Shown: one piece after another, positions 32,401-44,125 of the stretch
How positions within the stretch are numbered: position 1 is the first letter of the stretch
Layout of the letters: each line of letters opens with the position of its first letter
Assembly (NCBI RefSeq): GCF_963675165.1
Contig: NC_087378.1
Coordinates: forward strand, 7,263,273 to 7,327,272
DNA: 64,000 nt
Origin: Halichondria panicea
Taxonomy: Eukaryota > Porifera > Demospongiae > Suberitida > Halichondriidae
Direction of reading: 5' to 3'
Program-made: the position numbers and the translations under genes
Notes under the pieces: generated by a model
What the model was told of the DNA's origin: nothing
Database searches by the model: none
What the model saw: only the letters and a program-made list of their open reading frames with translations

Positions 32401-35400
32401 AATGTTGAGTAAGAGATATACACATGTACGTGGCTCTGTACTGTAGAAAAATTCCTCTTTTATTGCAACCTACTCTCAAGTTCTCAGGGTTGTTTGATGT
32501 CGATTGGCCTAATAGTTTAAGTAGTTTACAAAGGTGTGGTAAGGAGAGAATGCACAAGCTGTAATTTGGGTAACGTACCGTGTCTAATTAATGACACACG
32601 CTCAGTAAATCACATTAAGATTTTAAGGCGGGCATAAAATCTATAGTCAACAGTATGCAAATGAAGTGTGTGCTATGAAAGCAGGTCTAGACTGGTTAGA
32701 ACCTCACCCTGAGTCAAGTGTATGCAGTGTGTCTTTCATTAGGGAGGAGGGATACATTATGGTGCATAAAGCGTACATTCCGACCGACCTTAAATCCACC
32801 AATTTGACTTAATGTTTGCATGCAACCTTTATCAATCAGTTCCCCTCCCTGCTTAACTGATAATTAGCTCCTCAGTTATGACTAAGGCAGAGGAGTCAGA
32901 CAGGCAGTTTATGTACGCCTGAAATAGCCGGTTTTTTCAAATGTTATTATATGACAATGTGCCCTTATTAGTGGATGTCTTATTACAGCTCATTGTTGTC
33001 TAGCATATACACGTATGCTTGTATCTAATAAATAAATAACGCTAATTGCTAGAAAGGGTCTATTGTCAACAATGCCACGTAGTTGGTTATTTGTATCGGA
33101 AATTGCGCATTAGGTGGCTCCCTTAACAGCTTTGAGTTTGAAAACACCACATTTGGCTATCCTCGTGATTCTTGTTTTGCCGACACCCTACACCTAATAA
33201 TCTTTCTCCCCTTTCGTCTGCGTTAGTACACTCCCTCCCAAGTGCGGCTGACTTTACCGGATGATCTAAATATCTGAGTCAGAGTGTCTGTATTACATTT
33301 CGTTTGTCCTATTTTTGTTGTTTCTACAGAGACTATGTGTTTGTCTCTCAAGACCCGAAGGATCAGCTGCTGTTGGGGTGAGTGTCGTCATAACAACTCA
33401 TACCAGGTTGCGTTGGCTTACAAAATAAAACATTCTTCCACTATGAATGGTACCAAGTTGCGTTGGCTTACAAAATAAAAAATGGTTTTTACATTCTTCC
33501 AGTGTGAATGGTATTAGGATATCCTTATATTTAGTCACATGTGATGGATAACAATTAATAGTGTTTTGATCGCTATAGTTTCATCAAACAAAACCGTTTC
33601 GCAGTTACTATAACGCTGTGATGGTAAGCATCAAAAATATCCCTCTGTAAATTGTTCTCCAAATAAAGTGTTTTAAATATATTTTCTGGTATATTGTGAT
33701 TATAAGTATTACATATCACAATCATTCCTGCAGACCTGCTTATGCTACTCCCAAGCTGTTGGACAGGGCTGGTCTGGAATTCTCAGATATTGACGTGTTT
33801 GAGTACCACGAAGCTTTTGCAGTAAGTGGGTGTGTGGGTGTGTGTGTGTGTTGTGCTGTTAGAGTGATTCTGACGTGTTGTGTGTGTGTGTGTGTGTGGA
33901 TGTGTGCGCATGTGCGTGGGTGTGGGTGTGCGCGTGCATGTTGTGCACGTGTGCGTGTGTACTGTTTGAGTGATTCTGTGTTGTGTGTTTGTGTGTTCAA
34001 GTTCCCATGTTTATTTGCGTCTATGTAGAGAGTCTGTAGCATCAACACATGTATGTTCACACGAAACAGAGCCATCAAGCTAAACCGTAAACACCTCAAT
34101 CAGACCGTGTGTCATCACTAAAATTACTAACATTTCTTTGTGTATTACACACACGACACGTGGGATGTTGATACGTACACTTGTTGACTCTCCTTCTCTC
34201 ATCTAATTTACATGTCCTCATTAATTAGTCAGACGTGCTGTACTAAAAATTATATACTTAAATTAGATCTACTTTGTCCAATTTTGCATCAAACGTGGCC
34301 CTCCTTTTCCCTATTAAGAAAACACATAATTTAATATTGCGATGCTCTGCCCCTACAAATTATCCCCTTTGAAGCCTTGTACCATCACATTTATTTTGTC
34401 TCGTCTTTTCCTTTGGTCTTTAACTGATTATTTCATATGATGTACGTGCATACTGTTCGAAGACTTGTCCCTAATTTGTACTCCGTACATTCCTACCCTC
34501 AGGGCCAAATCCTTGCCAATCTAAAAGCAATGGACTCCGAGTGGTTTGCAAAGAACTGTATGGGAAGGTCAAAGAAGGTAATTATAGCTCCATTACTGAA
34601 CCGTAAGTGTTGCTGTCCCTATTTTGTAATTTTTTTTTTCTTACAACTTGTAGTTGATTGGTTCTCGACCTGTTTGCAAACATTTGCACGTTGTTCTGAT
34701 TGCCCTATTTTAATTTTAAGCCAAAGTTTGAAAACTGATATGTTAATAGATTACTCACCTTACACATGTTGTACTAGAGCACTGAATAATATTTTTGTGT
34801 CACAAAATGATTAAGTCCAGGCTTCTGTTACAATATAACATTTTTTGCATTTTGAAAACTTGTGCCGTAGAAATTTCAGAAATTTGGTTTGAACCATCAG
34901 CAATTAATCAATGGGATTGTGTGGCACTGTAGGTAGGTGAGATTCCTATGGACAAGCTCAATACTTGGGGAGGGTCCCTGTCCATTGGACACCCCTTTGG
35001 TGCCACTGGGGTGCGTCTGGTCACCACGGCAGCCAACAGACTCCAGCGGGAGGGCGGAAGATACGGCCTCATTGCTGCCTGTGCAGCTGGTGGACAGGTG
35101 GATTATTTTTATATAAAGCAAAGCATTGCATTTCATCACCTCGGTATACGTAGCCTTGTAAGATTGTATGTTTTAAAGTCAGGGTGTCATACAGGGGGAA
35201 GGGGGAGATATCCCCCCCTAAACTTTGCTAGTTGGGGTCCATAGCTGGCAATTTTACATACTAACCAGGATATTAAAATAACAGTTAACCTTTTTTTAGC
35301 TAGTTACTTTTCTTATTTCCCCCCTCTACTTCGAAATCCTGTATGACACCCTGAAAGTACACTTCTGTTTATGTGTTAATTAGTTCTGAACAACGACAGC

Positions 35401-35809
35401 TTCACCCTACAAGCCATTAGTGTGTACTATCATGAACAGGTTTCTATAATTTGTTTCCATTCCATTCACTAGAGAGCGCAGCACGTAGTATCAAAAAATG
35501 AGCCACTTCCAATTAGTCCGGTAACTACCGAAGCCCTTTTTTTGTCTCATAATTATGGCCCTGTTTGCTGTGAAGCTTTGCAACTGTAGCTGTACTGAGG
35601 GTGTGTTGTTCCTTTTTCAGTACTCATACTTTTACGACATTTCTAGACGCTTTTCCTAGAAAGGAAGGTAGTTCATACTACCCAGAAGCTGCATGCGTGT
35701 TAGCTGTTCAGTTGTATGGGGTTCACTCACATGCATGCATAGTATCATTTTTTTCATTTTTCCCCTACAGGGCCATGCTATGCTGGTCGAGCGATATCCA
35801 TCAAATTAG
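26463..35809 (+). CDS. HADHB: Mitochondrial trifunctional enzyme subunit beta (3-ketoacyl-CoA thiolase)
   Basis: Last-step thiolase of mitochondrial long-chain fatty-acid beta-oxidation, partner of HADHA. About 17 exons run from the ATG at 26463 to the TAG at 35807. The N-terminus ([18 protein letters not shown]) is a basic mitochondrial presequence. Then come [52 protein letters not shown] (nucleophilic Cys), [108 protein letters not shown] (His) and [15 protein letters not shown] (second Cys). All active-site motifs are present. Introns carry a Mutator-like element, several MITEs and long CT and TG microsatellites. A polyA signal AATAAA lies at 35878. HADHA is not in this window. Confidence 0.96.
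26857..26961. repeat. Two long poly-G tracts
   Basis: Runs of about 15-17 consecutive G at 26857-26872 and 26944-26961 are each followed by GGTACAACACAA...ATACATTATG, so the tract and its flank appear duplicated. Both lie in a HADHB intron about 100-180 bp upstream of exon 3. Possible G-quadruplex formers. Confidence 0.85.
28583..29675. mobile_element. Mutator-like element B (9-bp TSD) with RecQ-type helicase fragment, in HADHB intron
   Basis: A 1093-bp element. The left end is TAGCCTCGATTCCAAGCCGC and the right end, reverse-complemented, begins TAGCCTCGACTCCAGCCCC. It is flanked by a perfect 9-bp direct repeat GTAAATGTC at 28574-28582 and 29676-29684. Like element A it has sub-terminal GGCCTGGTAT and its complement ATACCAGGCC. 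The interior encodes a decayed helicase N-terminus on the plus strand. No transposase frame was found. It sits in the intron between the exons ending YLGIE and starting LPAISEF, leaving both splice sites intact. Confidence 0.88.
28782..29130 (+). pseudogene. RecQ-type helicase N-terminal fragment inside element B
   Basis: An ATG at 28782 starts [20 protein letters not shown] and continues [15 protein letters not shown] and VPTGYGKS (Walker A). After a short insertion and frameshift it resumes as [18 protein letters not shown] and [12 protein letters not shown]. Homology to the fragment in element A is clear (ALSC, PTGYGKS, LPFL-D-KL-RT-AP, SPLVSL), and both start at the initiator Met. The reading frame breaks soon after SPLVSL and no DEAH-type segment follows. 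Confidence 0.8.
30062..30126. repeat. 14-bp tandem repeat containing TTAGGG
   Basis: Four copies of TATATGTGTTAGGG in a HADHB intron, each containing the telomere hexamer TTAGGG once. This is a local minisatellite, not a telomere array. Confidence 0.85.
30331..30525. repeat. (CCTCTC)n polypyrimidine tract running into a splice acceptor
   Basis: About 190 bases of nearly pure C/T (CTCCCT variants) end at the acceptor CTCTCTCCGCAG before the HADHB exon at 30526. It therefore acts as an oversized polypyrimidine tract. Confidence 0.95.
30705..31055. repeat. MITE, CAGAGGAGGT family, copy 3 with near-perfect 9-bp TSD
   Basis: The ends are CAGAGGAGGTACAGCAC and (reverse complement) CAGAGGAGGTACGACACGC. 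The flanks TATTGTAAC (30696-30704) and AATTGTAAC (31056-31064) match at 8 of 9 positions. The interior has a short direct repeat (ggttcactggggttca). It lies in a HADHB intron. Confidence 0.8.
31097..31256. repeat. Palindromic MITE-like element
   Basis: The ends TACATACTTCATTACTC and GAGTAATGAAGTATGTA are exact complements, and the arm continues for about 35 bp (TATATAGCAATAGAAGCT). A small stem could form with a loop of about 90 bases. It lies just downstream of the previous element in the same HADHB intron. Confidence 0.8.
31861..32356. repeat. Long compound (TG)n / (GTGC)n microsatellite
   Basis: About 500 bases, mostly TG with GTGCG interruptions. It is preceded by three or four copies of a unit that duplicates the exon end and donor, CTTACCTTAGGTACAGT, so the HADHB splice donor at about 31860 is echoed downstream at roughly 31908, 31962 and 32050. 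Confidence 0.9.
35180..35353. repeat. MITE, CAGGGTGTCATACAGG family, copy 3 with 5-bp TSD
   Basis: The left end is CAGGGTGTCATACAGGGG and the right end CCTGTATGACACCCTG, nearly perfect complements. They are flanked by the exact pentamer AAAGT at 35175-35179 and 35354-35358. The element lies in the last HADHB intron. Confidence 0.8.
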
Positions 35810-35877
35810 AGATCGTTATGCAACTAAAGATTTGTGTCTATGAGCACGCATAGCAACTTATTATAGCACCATCATGC

Positions 35878-35883
35878 AATAAA
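35878..35883 (+). terminator. HADHB polyadenylation signal
   Basis: AATAAA stands 69 bases after the HADHB stop codon, followed by an AT-rich stretch; it is the only canonical hexamer noticed close to the stop. Confidence 0.7.
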
Positions 35884-36203
35884 AAATATATTATTATTAT
35901 TCTCTCGCTGCATGTGTACTTGGTTTTGCAGTGTACTTGGTTTTGCACAGTGACTTACTGCACTGTATGTACTGAGTTGAATACTACACTGTGCATGAAT
36001 ATAGCCAACAAAATACAGCAGTCAGCACCTCTGCATGGATAAAGTGTTAGGAATTTAATTTTATTGCTACGCCGAGCATTGTTTTTGCGCATGCTCAGAA
36101 ATTGATAAAGCATGGCTGTGTTATAAAAGCTGACAGTAGGTTGTACAATGAGTAAACAAGACTCAATATAAAGACCAACAACAAAAGCAGTCTATCTACC
36201 TTC

Positions 36204-39200
36204 ATGAAGAAAATGCCTGCAGTCAGTAACTCAAGGATGATCTACTTATTGCTAGCCTTTGCAAGTGAGTGCTGCATATAGATCTAGTACTGCCTCTATG
36301 ATATACATACAGTGCATGCAACAACTAGTGCAGGCATTTACAGTCTGTGCTGAGTTATAATAATTATAAGGTGTAGTGCTGTTGTGCATACTGGATACAA
36401 AATGGCTTAATATACGAGTATATATGTTCGGTTGTTGATACTTCAGACAATGGTGACATTCATTCATCACTAATCTTATGCGGGCGGACATAATTAAATA
36501 GCGTCCTTTCATTGTATAGCTATATAATCGTCTGTTTGGTGTGTAGTAAGGATGGCGTTTTATAACCTGTACAATATCTCTGCACACTTTTTGTATAAAC
36601 TAATTAACTTGTGGTAATGACAATCTGTCTAGTGTTGGTATGATCAAATACGTGTAGCAATTTTTGGAGCTTCTTATTTCTTTTACTCAGTCACACCTTG
36701 CACTTAACCAGGTGGGTTGAGGTGCATGTGTGAACTGTGTATGTGGGTACATATATGACTGCACTGAATCACTGTCTTTGGTTTGAGGTCAGTCTGTCAC
36801 AAGTTCCTAAATAAGCAATTTAGACCATAATACAGAATTATAATTACATTAATATGCCGAGGTACAATGTAGTAGTGGATCCCTAGTACCAATATGTTAG
36901 TCTCATAATTATTGTTTTTGACGTGATGGCTCTACAACTGTTACGAGAGTTGCATGTGCGTATCTCGATACATGTAGCTTATGCATGTAGCAAATAAACA
37001 TTGCTAAAAATTAGCTATACAAGCGAGATGATTTCATTACTTAATTAATTTGAGACACCACTTTTCTGGTCACGTTCTGGATAGATTAGAGTATTGCCTC
37101 AGGCAGTAACTTAACCCTCTGCCTCTAGGTATCCTATTTGTTCACAATGTAGGTGGGAAACTTGAGAAGGTGCAGTTGTGCCTATGCAAATACTGAACTC
37201 TAATTTGCATAAATATCCCATTTCCAATGTTCTAGCCGCGGCTGAAACCGATCCCCTTTGATGTATTACACTGTGTAGACACACTAACTAGACACACTCT
37301 ACACTAAGTAGTTACCAGAGCCAAACGTGTATGACGTAGCCCCTGTGCAATGTGCTAAGTAATGTGACTAAGTACAGCTAGCTACTGGCATTGTTTCATT
37401 TGTTTTTACTAAAGAAATTGCGACTAGATGACGCGTATCTTTTTGGCAGCATTCGCTTGTATCGAGTATATCCTTTCTAGAGGTGTGTGCACTGATAGGT
37501 ATGCTACTTCAAAGGCTGTGTAGTCGGTGCCACAATTAATGACTATAAATGTTACACCTAAAAAACTTAGTATCAAAGCTTGGGATTAATTTTGTCTGAA
37601 CCATCGTTTAATTAATTTGGCTCGGAATTTGCCTCTAAATCTCATCTCTCTCTCTCACTAGTGCCTTATTTGACCAAATACGGCAATGGAATTAGCATCT
37701 ACTTTAAATCAAATTATCCCGGACATGTATGTATGGAGTACCTACGTGCGCTACCATATGCCCCAGTAATCAGTTTTGGTAATCTAGTAATCACAAACTT
37801 GGTTTAAAAATATTCACAAATGTAAACAACCATTATTCTGGTAATGCCTGATAAGTGTTTATTGCCTAACAATCCTCGAACAAGGCTCTCTCGCACAGCA
37901 GGTGGAATGAATCACCTCGCTTGCCTGTGGCATTTTGCAATTGAATTATATACTGAAGTGGGCAGACAGACATGCTATAATGTGCCATGCTGTATTGTTG
38001 AGATGGTTGCCCTTATACGCACGTACTATGGCTGCCTACCTTATTCCATCACATCATTGTATGGCTTTGAAGAGTTTTGTTATATTAGTCTTGTTCTCGT
38101 GCACAGTCAATGCTGTAGCTCTGTGGGGGAGCTCTGATGGGGGTCTGGAGATCACTCCCCACACATTACTGGTCAACTCAGAGTACGGCAATCTCGAGAG
38201 GCAGTCAGATGAGAAGGCTATTATGGCAACCTTCACTTGTGTAGGGGTAGGTATGCTATCATTAATACATTAATTGATACAAGGTCAAAGTAATAATTCT
38301 ACTAATACATACATTGCTCTAATTATTATACCTCCAATCAAAATTTAAGAGTTAGGTATTCTCAAGCTGTTCATTAATTAGCTCATTAGTTGAGTACAGC
38401 TCAGTGTTATACTCTAGGTAGATCGAGTTTCTATTTCAACCTAATTTTTGCATCATTCTATGTTGATGGAGCATGACATTTTCATGGAGGTCAAACTTTA
38501 AACCATACCTAATTAATGTTGTAGTGTGGCATTTCACATAATTATGTTCAATTGCATGAGATGGAAAATTGTATGGAATTTCAATTGCCTGAGGCCTGTA
38601 CATACATTTACTTACTCCCTCTTACATGATCAGATCCCACCCAACAAGATCCCCCGGCAACTAGAAGTGGTGTGGATGAAAGATGGACTCGTTATCGAGA
38701 CCGTAGGAACGAGGAAATACCTTCACCATCGACGGAAGAAGCAGCTGGTGATTAAGAAACTGGATGAGACGGACAGCGGTCGTTACGAGTGCGCCATTAG
38801 CTCTAACTCCACTGAGAAAGGAATGGCTGAACTGTGGAGTGAGTGGGCTCTTCATGTACTTGTGTCTCTATATCTATTATAAAACCGAATACTTACGATT
38901 AAATACGTTGATTGTATGAAGAAGAAGTAGTAGAGGTTAGTAAGTACATACTGTACATACAATAATGTTAGGCGTGTGTAAGATACTGTGTCACACATAG
39001 TGCTTGAAGTGCACCACTAATAATTATACTGTATAGCGATCGAGTAATTTTCATTGGTGCAAATTTTCGTACGAACAACCCATTTAAGTATTTCTTTTCG
39101 TACAGCTCAGGATAGTGACGTTGAATCTATTGCGGTAGAATAATTTCGTAGCGTACGATGCTCTTCAATACGAAATTTATTATACGAAAATTCCATGTAC

Positions 39201-42200
39201 CATACGACAATAACGCTCTATACAATGTACATCTATTGTAAACCAAATACTACAGTTAAATTGAGCTATATATCTAGCAATGTACGTATTCCTAACTGCA
39301 ACATTTTTGAGGCACTTAGGAATGGCCTCTAAAAGCATTTCGTTTGTGGGTTGACTGCTTACCGGAGGCCATGCCTTTACTTTCCTCGTTAAAGCTAATC
39401 TAATTTTCGTGTAGGATTGCTAACCCACGAAAACAACGAAAATTAAGCCCCTCGAAACTTTCGCGCTATTATACGGTATCATTTTGACCCTGTGTCAATA
39501 ATTAATGTAAAAACCAATTAACAATTTATTACGGGAAGTCTCTTCTTTTTCTTTTTTTGCTTGGAATTCTTCTGACTTCAGAGTGTGTAATTAGTGGTGT
39601 GTGGGTAAAGTGGGCAGCCTGCGTGGTGTCGGTTGAAGCAAACATCACCTCATGAATATGCTTTACATTCGTAGTTAGTGTCTCAGAGTGCACAGTGGCT
39701 GACTGGGCTAGTGGGATGCCAGGGTGTAGTTTAATGATTAATTACCCCTCGCTCGGCTGTCAGTGGGGGTACTCATATCACTCATGTACTATCCATCCAG
39801 CGGGTAATCCATAATCATCATGAGCACATAATAATGGATGTACTATTGTAGTTATGACAATTTGACAATTTGACAGCTAATTTTAAGTAAACCTCAACTT
39901 ACTACTTACAATTATGAAACAATGTAGACCAAGCTAGGAATATGTTATGTACTCTTGTAACGTAAATTAGCGATTAGCTTGGTCTACGTTGTTTCATAAT
40001 TATATAAGAGTAAACTAATTATAAGAGGTTTCACAGTAAATCTCTAATTTACTCTTATAATTATGAAACAATGTAGACTAAGCTAATTGCTAAATCTCAA
40101 TGCAATTATTGTAATTATGAAACAGGTCTCACATGCGTCCACGAATCACTACAAGTTCAGTGCATTGATGTCATTGCGGTCACGTGATACCGTCCAGGCC
40201 AAATACACTGAACTTGTAGTGATTCGTGCACGCATGTAAGACCTCCTCTGATATTGAATATTCCTCAACAAATTTTAGTTCACCACATTTCATGGGAAAA
40301 AGCGGCTGTGTAAATTCTCTTATGTAACTGTTTGTAATATTCTTTTTCTCTCTCTTTGTAGTTTCCCCCCACATCATCTTGGCTCCAAGCCCTCAGTTAG
40401 TCCCGCGGGCCAGTCCCAGTGCGGCAGTCGAGTGTCAGGTGACAGGAGGTCGTCGAACAGTGGATTGGTGGAAGAATCAGCTACAGATAGCAAGCAGTAA
40501 CCCAGCTGTTGGCAACACAGGTGATTTTCATGGCCTGTTAGTTGCTGGCTTCTAAAAGTGTGGCAAATATAGTGAAGTGTGTACAAAGCCTTTGATCCAA
40601 TTAGGTTGGGTTAGCTGCACTTGTTCGTGCTTATATTCACGTACGGCTTCATCAACAATAATTGTTTTATGACTGTACTATTGTCACTGCATGTATTATA
40701 TATTGCCTAGTATATATATACCATTCTCTTTAAATGCATCTACAGCATAATTTATGTTTGCCCCTCCTGCAGATCCTCGCTACACTGTCTCTGACACAGG
40801 CTCGCTCCTCATCTCTTCTGTTACCCGTGACGACAAGGGCTTGTACACTTGTATTGCGAGAAACCCTGCCGGTCGAGTGGAGAAGCATGTACGAGTGAGA
40901 GTGACCAATCCGATTACACCCACCTCCGAACCCACTACAACTGAACCCTATAGAACATTACCGCCACCACGAAATCTGAGCCACTGCGTAGAATATAACG
41001 ATATCAGATTTGGAGGAGACCTTCCATTCGTGAATCTCACTTCTAGTTTATCGGGGGGGAGCTCTGGGCCAAGATTGACAGCTGTCCCTCACACGTGCGT
41101 TCAGACTAGACTAGCGTACAGGATAGTGCTGAGCTGTGTTGGTACAGGAAGCCCCACCCCTTCCCTCAGTTGGACCAAAGATGGCCAGCCAATACCAGAG
41201 GTGAACTATATTGGCTGCTTTAATGTGTGTTAATTTAAGCAAATTTGTTTGTGTGTTTTCTAACCAGCTTTGAATGCCCCTAACTAGAGTTTAGTTTGTC
41301 CATTGTCAAAACAAAAGAATGCTCTGATGGAGCTCTATCATATTAAAGTATAGATGCAGGTGCTTAGCAACTCCCCTCCCCTCCATTAGGGTACCACTGA
41401 CAACCACTACATTCAGCTCTCCAATGGCTCACTCCTGATCACCACGGTAGAGTTGTCAGACGCAGGCAGCTACACTTGTATGGCTTCCAGTTCACGTGGC
41501 AACGTAGCATCAGAGGTACGGCTAGAAGTGAGGTCCAACGCAGAGCAGTGTGGGGTCAAAGGTTATTGGCACGACAATGATGAAAGAGTAAAGAGGATTG
41601 TTAGAGGATTTGCCGTCAGTGGAATACACCAGTGGCCATGGCAAGTAAGTCTGCTGGTAATGTGATGGTATGTAATAGTTAGTACACGGACATGAGGAGG
41701 AGATATGTATGTGTTATAGTGTTATCAAAGCTGAGGTACACTATAACCATAGATACTGAACTAGGCGTTGCTGAAAGCCGCTTCACAGCATAACTGAAAC
41801 TGCCCTTATTTTTCTACTTGTTCATGCATGACACTACTTGTTTGTTTGAAAGACAGTAAATTCATTGTTGTAAATATATATAATTCCCTGCTAAACCCGC
41901 ACCCAAGTGGGATCTAAATCCTAGATATAGTTTTCATAGCAGCCCTTCCCCTACACAGGTACTGATAGAATATGAGGAGGACCCGACCACCTCACTGCTC
42001 GACCCTGCATTCTGTGGGGGTGCTCTGGTGCGGCCAAACTGGATAGTGACAGCTGCTCACTGTCTCTACACTTGGAGCAATCAGCTGAGGCCCGTGGATA
42101 GTCTTGTTGTCAGAACAGGTGTGCATAACAGGACTCATGGCTCTGAGGTGCATCAGCAAATCTTAAAGGTGAGTGGATGGACGAATAACGCGTCAAAGTG

Positions 42201-43332
42201 TATATCAAATGTTGATTTGTACTCCCATGCATAAACTTGTGTTCTAAATTGTTTGCTTTCATGCAAAGCCTTCTGACCATGGCTGTTACTGAAGAGACTG
42301 ACTACCGGTAGTTTACTTCCTTTAAAACAGGGGGGTCCACATAAGCATAACTTCTCTAGCTACTGAATCTATGTATTTTAGAGTGGGGCATTTCTTGCTA
42401 AGAATTGGACTCCGTCATTATTATGCATATAGTGTAACACTGTAAATTACATTCCATCTCTCCCCAACCCAGGCTCATCGCTACATCATTCACCCCTCTT
42501 ACAACCCACACCAAGTGGAGCACGACATAGCACTTATCCAACTATCACAGCCGGTCCGCCCGTCACCACAAGTGGGCACGGTCTGTCTGCCCCCTCAGGC
42601 ACAAGACCCACCCGTGGGGAGTGTGTGTACCGTGACTGGCTGGGGGACGCTACAACATGGGGTCAACAATTACCCTGAGTTACTTCACCAGGGAGATGTC
42701 CCCCTTGTCTCAGCAACGTGAGTCCCCTCAGTCATGTGTGTGCCTTTCATGCTTATACAGTGTATGTGGTTTAGGTTGAGTGTTGTAAATGTGGCTCATT
42801 TAATTGTCTAGCTACGTATAATTATAATTTCTGGCTACTTTCTTTGTGTTCTAGCTATACCAAGTACAGTACCACAGTATAAAATCTTGCTCCCTGCACC
42901 AACTAGTATAGGTTAGGTTATAATGACGTTAAAAGTGCTAAAAATCTATTAGTTAACCTACTGGCTTTTAGCTACATGTAAAATGCATTATAATTTGTTC
43001 AATCTGGCATTTAGCACTACATGCAGTTATTTTAACCCCTCCCTCCCTCTCTCTCTGTGTGTGCATGCAGTGACTGCACCAGTCGAGAGTCGTATAGGCG
43101 TAAGGTGACTGACAACATGCTGTGTGCCGGCTGGAGAGAGGGTGGGGCTGACTCCTGTCAGAACGACAGTGGAGGACCTCTCGTCTGCGAGGTCCCGGGG
43201 AACGAGGGACGATGGGCTCTATATGGAATAGTGAACTTTGGCGAGGGGTGTGGAGTTGCACACAAGTATGGTGTTTATTCAAGAGTTACACAATACTTGT
43301 CGTGGATAGACACTGTTATGGGTTCAAGCTAG
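36204..43332 (+). CDS. Secreted three-Ig-domain trypsin-like serine protease
   Basis: Nine exons join with consistent phases: 36204-36264, 38107-38246, 38634-38838, 40362-40520, 40773-41200, 41390-41644, 41959-42168, 42473-42717 and 43071-43332, giving 654 residues. A signal peptide (MIYLLLAFA core) is followed by three Ig-like modules, each with Cys, Trp and the Y-x-C motif: [42 protein letters not shown] and [26 protein letters not shown]. Next comes a peptidase S1 domain with activation site KR-IVRGFAV, catalytic VTAAHCL (His), [10 protein letters not shown] (Asp) and [10 protein letters not shown] (Ser). Asp six residues before the Ser (ADSCQNDS) predicts cleavage after Arg/Lys. There is no membrane anchor, so it is probably a secreted zymogen for matrix or cell-surface targets. 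GD in GDSGGP is replaced by ND. I know no vertebrate protein with this exact layout. Confidence 0.9.
39895..40110. repeat. Inverted and direct repeat cluster (ATTATGAAACAATGTAGAC)
   Basis: The block ATTATGAAACAATGTAGACY with AAGCTA occurs at about 39910, inverted near 39975-40005, and again near 40057, with TTACTCTTATAATTA-type ends. It looks like two overlapping MITE copies in a long intron of the Ig-trypsin gene. Confidence 0.65.
40113..40243. repeat. Palindromic MITE-like element
   Basis: The arms ACGAATCACTACAAGTTCAG and CTGAACTTGTAGTGATTCGT are exact complements, extended outward by CATGCGT/ACGCATG. The right edge reads AGACCTCCTCTG, like the ends of the CAGAGGAGGT family. The element is about 130 bp and lies in the intron before the exon at 40362. 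Confidence 0.75.
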
Positions 43333-43485
43333 TTTTTGTGCCGTTTGTGTGTTCTTTTTTTAATTGTGTTTTCATTTTTACTGGTGATATAATCACACTG
43401 TTCTATTCATACATGCATTTCTCAACATCATTATTATTGTCCTGCTGCATCAATAATAATATTATTATTTTGTGATCAACTTAGT

Positions 43486-43491
43486 AATAAA
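43486..43491 (+). terminator. Ig-trypsin gene polyadenylation signal
   Basis: AATAAA lies 153 bases after the stop at 43332, within an AT-rich 3' region. Confidence 0.55.
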
Positions 43492-43647
43492 AATGATTAC
43501 TGTTAATTACCATAACAATGCGTGGGTGTTGAGCTGTCAATGAGTCACATGATGAAATGAATTACGCTAAAAGTGCTGACAATCAGCAGAACTGTTAACA
43601 TAATTATCAGCTTACCAGCGCAGTAGTTAGTTTGTTCTCAGAAAGCA

Positions 43648-44087
43648 ATGGCTGGCAGGAGACCGTTTGGATCTGATGGCGTGGCCGACTATGGGACCTT
43701 GTCTGACCCAGTTGACAACTACTCAGGTGTGGCTACTTGTATGGTGTGTTTAGAGATAGTAAAGGTGACCCCTGTCTTGTGTGAATACTAAGTTACATAA
43801 AATTATATCATCGTCATCGTAATGAATGTTCTTGCTTATTCACTGTAGACGGTTCTTTTGTACGACTCAACGATGTAGTCTCCAACTCAGTGATGTCCAT
43901 CAAGCAGAGCAGTGAGTAGTCTTGTGCACGTGTGCGTGTGTTCAGTTGGCCTGGGGAATTGAGGCCTTTAAAAAACACATACATCCTCCAACCATACCCA
44001 TACACAGCATACCTCTCACACACCTTACTACACCTAAACATATGTACCCTCACCCACTTTACACACACACACACACCTACCCTCACC

Positions 44088-44125
<38 letters not shown>

